A stretch of 21,172 nt of DNA, taken from contig JAEYWY010000019.1 in the NCBI GenBank assembly GCA_023428695.1, positions 1 to 21,172 of the forward strand, written 5' to 3'. The stretch is from Bacteroidota bacterium (GTDB lineage: Bacteria > Bacteroidota > Bacteroidia > Cytophagales > Cyclobacteriaceae). Shown one piece after another: positions 1 through 7,350 of this stretch. The position numbers and the translations under genes were made by a program. A model generated the notes under the pieces. That model did not search any database. It was not told the origin of the DNA and worked only from the letters and a program-made list of their open reading frames with translations. Each line of letters opens with the position of its first letter. Within the stretch, counting starts at the first letter, position 1.

Positions 1-101
1 CCAAGCAAATGGGCGATACGTGTGGCTTCTTCAGCCGTCAACGGTTGAGCTTCTGCAGCGAAGACCAGCAGACTAAACAACGAAAGCAGGATGAGTCTCA
101 T
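1..101 (-). CDS. N-terminus of a secreted protein (partial, cut by window edge)
   Basis: Only the first 33 codons lie in the window. The translation starts MRLILLSLFSLLVFAAEAQP, a basic residue followed by a leucine-rich hydrophobic stretch and an A-E-A-Q cleavage region, so a Sec signal peptide is likely. The following residues (LTAEEATRIAHLL) do not identify a family. It lies 115 bp downstream of the GH3 gene on the same strand and could be the next gene of that group. The start is the only ATG that gives a signal peptide in this frame. Function unknown. Confidence 0.6.
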   Translation of the reverse strand, partial: MRLILLSLFSLLVFAAEAQPLTAEEATRIAHLL

Positions 102-216
102 GGAAGGCGTGTACTACATTAAGATAACATCGAAGCCGTCTATGCACTGTCACAACAACGGAACGGCCCGACGACTACCAAGTAAGGGATTATCTACCTT
201 CGAGACAAGTATTCAA

Positions 217-2532
217 TCAATAAGAAAGTTTGCCGGCATACTTCTTTGTCCGCCCATCGTTGATCCTGCCTTTCCAGTTCAAACCAAATCCGAAGTCATA
301 CACATTGCCTCCAGAATCTTTATGCGGTTGCATATCGCGCGGGATGTCTTCAAACTGCGACTCAACAGTTTCCATGTTCGCCGGCATTTGTACTGGTAAC
401 AAACCGGAAGGCTCGGCTTTGCCCGAAAGTATATCGAATATGGCCTGGTGCTGGACGCCAAATGAAAGCAGGATGCCATCGACTTTGTTTTCAAACTCGT
501 GAAATACCATTGGCTTGGTTACGTCAATGACGACAACGACGGGTTTTCCATTCATACGCTTTTGTGTATCGAGAATGAGTTCGAGGTCCTTCACATTTGC
601 TGCTGTTACCGACTTGTTCCGATAGGAACGATCCGTAATGGTGCTGTCGATAACAGGATCACCGGCGGCAATGCTTTTTGTCCTTGCCGTTGAGGCCACA
701 TATGGTCCGTATTGCAAACTGACAGGAATATATCCGTTGCCTCCTTTGATGCGGTCCTCGCGATCATAGCCTGTACCTGTTTCAGGACTGCTCACAAACA
801 CGATGGCAAAATCTGCGCGCCCGGGATCGTCAGTGACGTTGAAGTAGCGATTTGCGAGGTCTGGGTTAACGGGATCTTCGATGCGTTCCGGCGTAACGTT
901 TCCAAACCAGTCGCGCATCGAAGGAAAGGTTCGCTTTGGAATGTAAACCGTTTTCTTCGTCTTTAACGGAAGAACGTTGCCGCGATTCTTGACGAGCACG
1001 ACCGATTTCAATTGCGCCTCAAATCCCGCTTTCATAAACTCCGGCTTGCCAACGGTTGCCCTGGACGCTTCAGGGTCGAGATACGGATTCTCAAACAATC
1101 CCACGCGGAATAAGTTCCGAAGCAGACGTACTCCAGATTCTTCAATACGCTTGCGCATAAACGCTTCACCATGTTCCTTTACACCTATCTGGTAAGCTTC
1201 AAGTATCGGCGCCGCCACATTGTTGCCACCGAATTGATCAACGCCGGCCATCAGAATCTTATAATGACGTTGCGCGATGGTGAGTTTCTCCGCACCCCAT
1301 GGTTTACCGCGAAATTCATCGGGATATTGTCCTTCATTGCCCGTAATACCCCAATCGGTGCAGACAACGCCTTCATAGTTGTACTTCTTCCGCAGAAGGT
1401 CGTTAATGATATACTTCGAATACGAGTTGCCGACATTCTCACCATACAAAGAATCGATATTGAATGAAATTGTATAGTAAGGCATGACTGCCGAAGCCAT
1501 ACTGGTCTTTCCTTTTAGTTTGAAAGCACCTTCGGTAAACGGAATCAGATGATGTTTGAATCCACTCCCCGGGTACACGGCAAATTTTCCGTAAGCAAAG
1601 TGTCCGTCGCGCCCGCCTTCTTCAGGACCGCCACCGGGCCAGTGTTTCACCATTGCATTCACGCTTGTGAATCCCCAGCCATTTTTGATTTCATCCTTGC
1701 CGGAAGATGTTTGAAACCCATCAATGTAAGCGCGACCAAGATCCGCGGAAAGAATCGGATCTTCACCGAACGTGCCGTCAATACGGTTCCAACGAGGTTC
1801 TGTGCCGAGGTCGGTTTGCGGTGACAGTGCCGTCGTAATTCCCAGGGCGCGGTATTCTTTCGAAGCGATTTCACCAAACTTCTGAACGAGAGCAGGGTCA
1901 AACGTTGCAGCGAGTCCCAACGCTTGTGGCCACATGGAAATCATACCACCGCTACCCAGGTTGTACTCTGCCTTTGCAACAGCGGTATGCCGCGGGTCGG
2001 AGCTGGTGTTGATAGGAATACCAAAGCCTTGCCCTTCCACATGTGCCTGTGCATTGTTGTTCCACATGGCGGCTACCTCCGGAGATTCTACCGTTGTGAT
2101 AAGCACGTGTCGCAGGTGATCGTTGGTGAGGAAATTCTTTTGCTGATCGGAAAGCTGTGAAGGATGAGCATCACTTTCGCTTAAGGGTTTGCCATCGTAC
2201 GTTCCACTTCCGAACCCTCTTTCGCGCGCGGGGATTGATTGATGCGAACTATACAGCATCAGCCCTGCAATTTGTTCCACCGACATCTTCGAGGCGAGGT
2301 CGCGTGCACGTTCGTCAACCGGCAGGCGCCAGTCTTCGTAGCGGTCCAGGCTTCCGTTCCGGTTCAGGTCTTTGAAGTAGTAGCCGTCTACCGTAAGCAG
2401 TTTGACGCCTGACGCAGGTGAGTACCCCAGCGCAGCTCCGCTTTTTGGTTGTTTGACTGCAATGTATTGTTGCGACTGCGCAACGATTTGACTTGTGGAA
2501 AACAAGAGCAGGGCGGCGAGTACGATTCTCAT
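217..2532 (-). CDS. Secreted glycoside hydrolase family 3 protein (beta-glucosidase-like)
   Basis: A 771-residue protein with a clear signal peptide (residues 1-19, ending VAQ), so it acts in the periplasm or outside the cell. Residues 55-68 form an EF-hand-like DLNRNGSLDRYEDW segment, common at the N-terminus of this GH3 subgroup. The N-terminal (beta/alpha)8 domain spans about 70-480. It has the conserved KH pair (K296-H297) in KHWPGGGPEEGGRDGH and the nucleophile motif CTDWG, with Asp393 as expected nucleophile. The C-terminal GH3 sandwich follows (about 505-750, starting SVVLVKNRGNVLPL). GH3 enzymes remove glucose or related sugars from the non-reducing end of beta-linked oligosaccharides; the substrate cannot be read from sequence. 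It follows the dienelactone hydrolase gene by 65 bp on the same strand, so the two may be co-transcribed. Length is normal and no damage is visible. Confidence 0.93.
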   Translation of the reverse strand: MRIVLAALLLFSTSQIVAQSQQYIAVKQPKSGAALGYSPASGVKLLTVDGYYFKDLNRNGSLDRYEDWRLPVDERARDLASKMSVEQIAGLMLYSSHQSIPARERGFGSGTYDGKPLSESDAHPSQLSDQQKNFLTNDHLRHVLITTVESPEVAAMWNNNAQAHVEGQGFGIPINTSSDPRHTAVAKAEYNLGSGGMISMWPQALGLAATFDPALVQKFGEIASKEYRALGITTALSPQTDLGTEPRWNRIDGTFGEDPILSADLGRAYIDGFQTSSGKDEIKNGWGFTSVNAMVKHWPGGGPEEGGRDGHFAYGKFAVYPGSGFKHHLIPFTEGAFKLKGKTSMASAVMPYYTISFNIDSLYGENVGNSYSKYIINDLLRKKYNYEGVVCTDWGITGNEGQYPDEFRGKPWGAEKLTIAQRHYKILMAGVDQFGGNNVAAPILEAYQIGVKEHGEAFMRKRIEESGVRLLRNLFRVGLFENPYLDPEASRATVGKPEFMKAGFEAQLKSVVLVKNRGNVLPLKTKKTVYIPKRTFPSMRDWFGNVTPERIEDPVNPDLANRYFNVTDDPGRADFAIVFVSSPETGTGYDREDRIKGGNGYIPVSLQYGPYVASTARTKSIAAGDPVIDSTITDRSYRNKSVTAANVKDLELILDTQKRMNGKPVVVVIDVTKPMVFHEFENKVDGILLSFGVQHQAIFDILSGKAEPSGLLPVQMPANMETVESQFEDIPRDMQPHKDSGGNVYDFGFGLNWKGRINDGRTKKYAGKLSY

Positions 2533-2544
2533 GGTGTGAAGGCT

Positions 2545-2563
2545 TTGTGTAAAGATAACACAA
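2545..2563. promoter_or_regulatory. Inverted repeat upstream of the GH3 gene
   Basis: TTGTGT-N7-ACACAA lies 12 bp upstream of the GH3 start codon, in the 65-bp gap to the preceding gene. The spacing and dyad symmetry would suit a dimeric regulator. On the minus strand its centre reads TATCTTTA, one mismatch from a Bacteroidota -7 box (TAnnTTTG), but no -33 TTTG sits at the right distance. It is a possible operator or weak internal promoter. Confidence 0.25.
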
Positions 2564-2597
2564 TCATGGAAATACGCGACCGCCTCCGGGATGGCAA

Positions 2598-3485
2598 CTA
2601 CTTCAGGTGCTCTTTGAAGAACTCAACCGTGCGATTCCAGGCGAGTTCAGCAGCCGCCTTGTCAAAACGCGGCGTGGTGTCGTTGTGGAATCCATGATTG
2701 GTATCCGGGTACATGTGCATAGTGTACTTCTTGTTGTTTTCCTTGAGCGCGGCTTCATATGCGGGCCAGCCTTCGTTGACGCGTGTATCAAGTGACGCGT
2801 AGTGAATGAGAAGTGGCGCTTTTATTTGGGGAACGTCTTCCGGGGCTGGCTGACCTCCATAAAAAGGCACTGCCGCATTGAGGTCTGGCAAACGGACTGC
2901 CATTCGGTTTACGATCCAGCCACCGAAGCAGAAACCAACGGCGCCAACCTTACCGTTGCAGCCCTTGTGTTTTTTGATATATTCATAGGCGGCGATGAAG
3001 TCTTCGAGCATCTCGTCGCGATTTCGTTTGCTTTGTAAGGCGCGACCTTCGTCGTCCGTTCCCGGGTATCCGCCCAGAGGTGTCAGGGCATCCGGTGCAA
3101 TTGCAATAAATCCAGCCAACGCCGCACGCCTGGCGACGTCTTCAATATGCGGATTCAATCCGCGGTTTTCATGAACAACGACGACGCCGCCAAGCTTTCC
3201 TTTTGCTTTGGCTGGTTTTGCGAGCAGCGCCTTCATGGTACCACCGCCTTTAGGCGATTCATAATTGATATATTCTGAAACAACTCTCGGGTCGTCCTGG
3301 GCGATTTGGACTTTGTGTTTGTAGTCCGGCATCAGAAAACTCATCAGCGATGCAACCGTCACGCCGCCCACGGCATAGGTGGAAAGCCGTTCAGCGAATG
3401 TTCTGCGATCGATGCGATTGTGGGCGTAGTCGTCGTAAAGGTTGAATACTTCCTGGCTGAGGTCATCTTTTTTGAGTGGGTTCAT
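2598..3485 (-). CDS. Dienelactone hydrolase family protein with Tat-like N-terminus
   Basis: A 295-residue alpha/beta hydrolase of the dienelactone hydrolase family. The core starts near residue 80. Visible elements are the strand-turn HENRG (E106), the nucleophile elbow GFCFGG with Cys186, the acid in YASLDTRV (Asp233) and the base in TNHGFH (His264), giving a complete Cys-Asp-His triad. The first ~55 residues are an extension: a charged region, then RRTFAERL and a hydrophobic stretch (about 36-52). This resembles a twin-arginine (Tat) signal or membrane anchor, so the enzyme may be exported after folding. Family members hydrolyse dienelactones and other small esters; the substrate here is unknown. 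It is the promoter-proximal gene of a minus-strand group with the GH3 gene. Direct repeats of period 11 bp sit just upstream of the start. Confidence 0.9.
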   Translation of the reverse strand: MNPLKKDDLSQEVFNLYDDYAHNRIDRRTFAERLSTYAVGGVTVASLMSFLMPDYKHKVQIAQDDPRVVSEYINYESPKGGGTMKALLAKPAKAKGKLGGVVVVHENRGLNPHIEDVARRAALAGFIAIAPDALTPLGGYPGTDDEGRALQSKRNRDEMLEDFIAAYEYIKKHKGCNGKVGAVGFCFGGWIVNRMAVRLPDLNAAVPFYGGQPAPEDVPQIKAPLLIHYASLDTRVNEGWPAYEAALKENNKKYTMHMYPDTNHGFHNDTTPRFDKAAAELAWNRTVEFFKEHLK

Positions 3486-3492
3486 AGGGTAG

Positions 3493-3532
3493 GATGTTGA
3501 TTAGATGAAGGTACGATGAAGTTGTGATGAAG
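3493..3532 (-). promoter_or_regulatory. Four heptamer direct repeats, period 11 bp, upstream of the dienelactone hydrolase gene
   Basis: On the plus strand GATGAAG occurs at 3504, 3515 and 3526, and a degenerate copy GATGTTG at 3493. All are exactly 11 bp apart, about one helical turn, and end 7 bp before the start codon of the minus-strand gene. On that strand they read CTTCATC. In-phase tandem half-sites are typical of a cooperatively binding regulator. In mRNA they could also be single-stranded leader repeats. No matching regulator is evident nearby. Confidence 0.35.
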
Positions 3533-3729
3533 ACGTAGGTCAACACGTGAACGCTCTGGTTAATATAAGATAATAACATTAACTTACTAATGGATATTCT
3601 GTCGGGCCGTATGAAGACGATGCGTTCGCCTGACCCCTTGATTTGGCCGGCGTGCCGGGGCTGTTGCATGCCGGTGCAAATGCAGCAGACAGGGTATGAA
3701 AATTTACCGTATCCTGGCTGAGCACAAAC

Positions 3730-3737
3730 TATGTTTG
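3730..3737 (+). promoter_or_regulatory. Candidate -7 box deciding the start of the T9SS protein
   Basis: TATGTTTG matches the Bacteroidota -7 consensus TAnnTTTG exactly, but no TTTG lies about 19 bp upstream. It overlaps the first possible ATG (3731) of the next gene. If it is used, transcription would start near 3742-3745, leaving the ATG at 3755 as the real start with a short leader. The signal peptide also reads better from 3755. Confidence 0.35.
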
Positions 3738-3754
3738 CAACCTGCTACAACTCT

Positions 3755-5422
3755 ATGCCTGCACGGTATCTCCTTCTGGCGTTATTGATCCTGACTGCGA
3801 CTGGTCTTCAGGCGCAGGGAAAAATCAGGGTTGAGAAGAAACGGCCATTGTCAACCGAAGAGGGCACACCGATTACACTTACGCTGGACGATTTCAAGGT
3901 CAAAGGTCCGGGCGAAAATGAATACCCCAGGGACTTCCGGCTTGACGTTCTTGACGGCGATCGGTATTCTGTCTCGAATACTACGGTAACACCGGAGCCG
4001 GGATTTAACGGCAAACTCAAAGTGGCGATTCGGATCCGCAGGATAAAGAATGGCAAGGAAGTCGCGGCGAGTGACCGGACCAATATTGATCTTGACGTCA
4101 AACGAAAGGCGGCAAACGACAAACTGAAAATCACAGGTCAGAAGTCGCTTTCAACAGAAGGGACCACTCCAATTACACTTCAACTTACCGATTTTACGAT
4201 CGAAGGCCCCGGCGAAAAAGACTATCCCCGTGATTTTGTGTTGCGCGTCTTTGAAGGCAAGGACTACACGGTGTCGGGAAATACTGTCACGGCGAAAGAA
4301 GGATTCAAAGGCAAACTCAAGGTCGAAATCCAGATTCAACACGTGAGAGGCGACCGTGTCGTTGCAGAAAGCGATAAGAAAAAGATCGACATTGAAGTCA
4401 CGGCCGCATCGACGCCGACGCCACCTCCGGCAAAGAACACACCACCTCAGATAATCGCGCAGAAGACAATCAGTATCGAAGTGAATCAACCCGTTGCAAT
4501 TGTCTTTGCTCATCTCACGGTTGTTGATCCGGATGATGATTATCCAAACGGATTCTCGCTCAAACTTTCAGATGGCCCTAATTACAGTCTTGGCGAGGGC
4601 AATAATGTTGTACCCGGCCAGGACTTTGTTGGCACGCTTTCAGTACCTGTAATCGTAAATGATGGCGAGGACGACAGCGACGTATTCCAGTTCCAGATTT
4701 CCGTTGTTAAAAGCGGGTCACAACCAGAACCAGTTCCCGGCGGGCCACCGGTTTTCGTGACGTTCTCGGAAGATGTCCTGCATTACAGTGTTGGTGATCC
4801 TGGTCTGCCCCTTGCAGGTGAAATTGAAATTGACGACCCCGACAGTAAGGAATTGTTTTACGCCGAAGTCTTCTTTGACGGGAGTACGTTTCTTGCGGGC
4901 AAAGACCAACTGGCGTCGTGGTCGGAAGGAGCATTGTCGTCTGTCTACGACTCCGATGCAGGAATACTTGTCATCTTTGGCCGTGCATCGCTCGCAGCTT
5001 ATCAGCAGGCACTGCGGTCTGTTCGTTACACGTATGCTAATGACACGGTGCCCTCGCAACGTCAGCGCGTGATTCACTTCAGGTTGAATGATGGCGAAAA
5101 TTTCAGTGTAGTGAAATCAAAGCGGGTTACAATTGCCGAACCGCTTGTACTCGACATTCCAGCCGTTTTCTCCCCGAATAACGATGCATCGAATGATGTG
5201 TGGCTTGTGAGGCCCACGCGCAACGCGGATAACGTCGCCGTTGTAATTCGCGTCTTTGACCGCCGTGGTGTCGTTGTCTTTGAGACCTCGCAACTTGAAC
5301 CCTATTGGGACGGACGCAGGAATGGCAGCGACGTGCCGGAAGACACGTACTTTTACATTATCGAGGTATTGTCGGGAGCAAATAACACACGGTATCAGGG
5401 AGTCGTGACCGTGCTGCGTTGA
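3755..5422 (+). CDS. T9SS-secreted protein with three tandem beta-sandwich modules and a gliding-motility-type C-terminal domain
   Basis: With the start at 3755 the protein has 555 residues and begins MPARYLLLALLILTATGLQA, a good signal peptide; an upstream ATG at 3731 would add eight residues. The mature part has three tandem modules of about 95 residues, each with a pattern like (S)LSTE..TPITL..(D/T)DF...GPGE..YPRDF...GF.GKLKV. Modules 1 and 2 are much closer to each other than to module 3, which is joined by a Pro/Thr linker and reads like an Ig or cadherin-like unit. A further beta domain follows. The C-terminus (from VLDIPAVFSPNNDASNDVW to the end) is a typical gliding motility-associated (T9SS type B) sorting domain, used for export through the type IX system. 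Role: probably cell-surface adhesion or matrix; no catalytic residues are visible. Its stop codon is one base from the stop of the opposing gene. Confidence 0.85.
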   Translation: MPARYLLLALLILTATGLQAQGKIRVEKKRPLSTEEGTPITLTLDDFKVKGPGENEYPRDFRLDVLDGDRYSVSNTTVTPEPGFNGKLKVAIRIRRIKNGKEVAASDRTNIDLDVKRKAANDKLKITGQKSLSTEGTTPITLQLTDFTIEGPGEKDYPRDFVLRVFEGKDYTVSGNTVTAKEGFKGKLKVEIQIQHVRGDRVVAESDKKKIDIEVTAASTPTPPPAKNTPPQIIAQKTISIEVNQPVAIVFAHLTVVDPDDDYPNGFSLKLSDGPNYSLGEGNNVVPGQDFVGTLSVPVIVNDGEDDSDVFQFQISVVKSGSQPEPVPGGPPVFVTFSEDVLHYSVGDPGLPLAGEIEIDDPDSKELFYAEVFFDGSTFLAGKDQLASWSEGALSSVYDSDAGILVIFGRASLAAYQQALRSVRYTYANDTVPSQRQRVIHFRLNDGENFSVVKSKRVTIAEPLVLDIPAVFSPNNDASNDVWLVRPTRNADNVAVVIRVFDRRGVVVFETSQLEPYWDGRRNGSDVPEDTYFYIIEVLSGANNTRYQGVVTVLR

Positions 5423-5423
5423 C

Positions 5424-6392
5424 TTAGCTTGCTGTTTTTGCCGTGAGCACAGGCACTTCCTTTCTCAGACCTTTCGCCTGCAATTGAGCGTTTACAATTC
5501 GCACCAGCTGAAGGGAAGCTTCGATTTCATCTTTTTTGATAGCCACGCTTTCAATGTTGAATCCGAATGGCACACCGCGCGCGATGCAGTGACCGATGAG
5601 TTCATTGGCTATCGATGACGCTATGCGCAGTGAACATGCAATCTGATCCTCGCTGGCAGAAAGCTCTTCGCGAATTTCTGCGGGAACAAATATCCCCAGC
5701 CACTCCATGAACTGCAGCGTCTTCGGGGAACCGCATATCGTCAATGTAAAAATGATGGCAGGAACTTCAACACCCCGGTCCTTGCATGCGGTAACGAGAT
5801 CGTCAACGACACGCTTTGCATACTCGACATGGAAGACGCACTGTGATATAAAGAACGACACACCACCGGCAACCTTGTCAAGAATCCTGTGTTGCTCATC
5901 CTTAAGTTCAGCGTGACGCTCGGGGATTGTTACGGCACCAATAACAGATGATGCTGAGTAATTCTTTTGCCACACTTCATATGCTGCCGCAAGCGTCGTC
6001 CTGGGAACATAGTCAGGTGATGGAAGGCCCACGAACACAGGAAAGAATCTGTGGCGATTAACATCTTCTAGCCAGGTGCTGAGTTCATCCAGCTCGAACA
6101 TACCTGCCGCGCGATAAATGATCTTCGAAACGGGAATATGCTTCAGATACTGCGTTGCATACTCCAGCGGATCGAGTGAACTGATAAATGGAAACGGTCT
6201 CTCCTCAGTCGTGCGGGCAGACTCATCCTGGACATCATACACGACTAACGCATCAATATCGAGAGTCGACAAATGTTGTCCGAGCTTTTCGGCACTTGTT
6301 ACCACCTTATCCAAAGGCGTGTGCACCTTCGGCGGACAAATCCCATAGATCAGGACACCTGATTCACGTTGACGAACCCTGGAGTAAAACAT
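5424..6392 (-). CDS. Methylenetetrahydrofolate reductase-like (MetF-fold) protein
   Basis: A 322-residue protein with the overall pattern of the MTHFR TIM-barrel flavoprotein family, close to the ~300 residues of MetF. Recognisable segments are YGICPPK near the N-terminus (16-22), the central GGVSFFISQCVF (176-187, equivalent to the MetF GADFFxTQ strand), the following VPAIIFTLTICGSPKTLQFMEWLGIFVP (210-237, equivalent to the MetF PIMPI...P region) and a final GVPFGFNIES strand (273-282). Authentic MetF reduces 5,10-methylene-THF to 5-methyl-THF for methionine synthesis. This protein is divergent and lacks a metH/metE neighbour, so a paralogous flavin or C1 role is possible. There is no signal peptide; it is cytoplasmic. 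The start is supported by a near-consensus promoter about 24 bp upstream. Confidence 0.7.
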   Translation of the reverse strand: MFYSRVRQRESGVLIYGICPPKVHTPLDKVVTSAEKLGQHLSTLDIDALVVYDVQDESARTTEERPFPFISSLDPLEYATQYLKHIPVSKIIYRAAGMFELDELSTWLEDVNRHRFFPVFVGLPSPDYVPRTTLAAAYEVWQKNYSASSVIGAVTIPERHAELKDEQHRILDKVAGGVSFFISQCVFHVEYAKRVVDDLVTACKDRGVEVPAIIFTLTICGSPKTLQFMEWLGIFVPAEIREELSASEDQIACSLRIASSIANELIGHCIARGVPFGFNIESVAIKKDEIEASLQLVRIVNAQLQAKGLRKEVPVLTAKTAS

Positions 6393-6415
6393 ATCGATAA
6401 CTGAAAGAAATTCTG

Positions 6416-6446
6416 CAAAAGTATCGAAACGTATAACGATAACAAA
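6416..6446 (-). promoter_or_regulatory. Bacteroidota-type promoter of the MetF-like gene
   Basis: Reading the minus strand, TTTG (6446-6443), a 19-bp spacer and TACTTTTG (6423-6416) match the Bacteroidota primary-sigma consensus TTTG / TAnnTTTG with ideal spacing. Transcription would start near 6410, giving a leader of under 20 nt before the ATG at 6392. Confidence 0.7.
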
Positions 6447-6491
6447 CAGTCCGTCACTTTACCTTTTAGCTAACGAATGTAAGTCATCTCC

Positions 6492-7256
6492 TCATCTGTG
6501 CTTTCTCTGTGTCTTCTGTGCTTTCTGTGAGCCCTGGAATTGATATCTCCCTCCAACCGTCGGATACAACTTCACAACATTCCTCTCCGAGAAGATGTGG
6601 TAGGCCAAATTGATTCGCGTTCCAATTGAGAAGTTACCCCGCACCTTCACCCACACCTGCGGGTCACCAAAGAACGCAAACTTCTTCCCCGAGAAAGACT
6701 CCGTATCTGCAGTACCCCGATTATTATTCTCAGTCCAGAAAACAAGACTGCCCGATACGAGTATGCGCCAGTCAAAGAAACCCCGCCCGAAGTAAAACGT
6801 GAACTGCGGATCTATGCTCGCCTTTTCAAAGGCATTGTATCGCACCTGTAAGTTACTTGCGAGCCATGCGCCACGCCATTGAAAAGGATAGGAGATACCG
6901 ACGCCATACGCATTCGCGATATGAAACCCGAATGACGAAGGTGTCACCCCCAATCCGCCGCTGTAGTTCAGAGAGAGAAACACCTTCGGCCTCCAGAACC
7001 TTAATGACTGCGAAACCTGTGTGAACACCTGACTCACGTTTGATGATTCACCACCGAGGTCGGCCTGTATCTTGAACAGGAAGGAGCCGGTACCTACTGT
7101 GTCGATGTTTTTGAAATATTCAAAGCTGAACGTCGGGAAGTTACGTGGATGGTGTCCAGGATCAATAGAATGTCGAAAGTCATAGTGAAGCTGGATGTTC
7201 TGGCTTAACACGGAACAGGTTATTAACAGCGTTAATGGAAAAAGCAGTTGTTTCAT
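6492..7256 (-). CDS. DUF5020-family outer-membrane (porin-like) protein
   Basis: A longer reading frame opens at 7493, but the ATG at 7256 gives a proper signal peptide (MKQLLFPLTLLITCSVLSQ) followed at once by NIQLHYDFR, the typical DUF5020 mature start. The upstream part would overlap the divergent gene and is rejected. The 254-residue product alternates hydrophobic and polar residues in aromatic-rich strands (for example FTFYFGRGFFDWRILVSGSLVFW), as expected of a small beta-barrel; the family is related to Tsx-like nucleoside channels. The natural barrel end should be GGRYQF. Here it is followed by a 13-residue Gln/Lys/Arg-rich tail encoded by a CTGTG-rich microrepeat, which suggests loss of the original stop. 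Substrate unknown. It is divergent from the membrane HTH protein, which may regulate it. Confidence 0.75.
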   Translation of the reverse strand: MKQLLFPLTLLITCSVLSQNIQLHYDFRHSIDPGHHPRNFPTFSFEYFKNIDTVGTGSFLFKIQADLGGESSNVSQVFTQVSQSLRFWRPKVFLSLNYSGGLGVTPSSFGFHIANAYGVGISYPFQWRGAWLASNLQVRYNAFEKASIDPQFTFYFGRGFFDWRILVSGSLVFWTENNNRGTADTESFSGKKFAFFGDPQVWVKVRGNFSIGTRINLAYHIFSERNVVKLYPTVGGRYQFQGSQKAQKTQRKHR

Positions 7257-7350
7257 AGTTAGCAATTCGAGCATGGCAAAAGAATGACGAAACGCTGCGG
7301 GATCACGGAAAGCAATTGGAAATCCTGCAGAAATGGCGTAGAATTCTGGA

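Noticed and set aside
3664..3679. TTGCA-N6-TGCAA dyad upstream of the T9SS protein
   Set aside because: It resembles half of the metal operator but is short, has different spacing and a G/C-rich centre. No metal gene is adjacent.
4151..4513. Minus-strand frame of 120 codons inside the T9SS gene
   Set aside because: It is a shadow of the well-supported plus-strand gene, with no domain or start signal.
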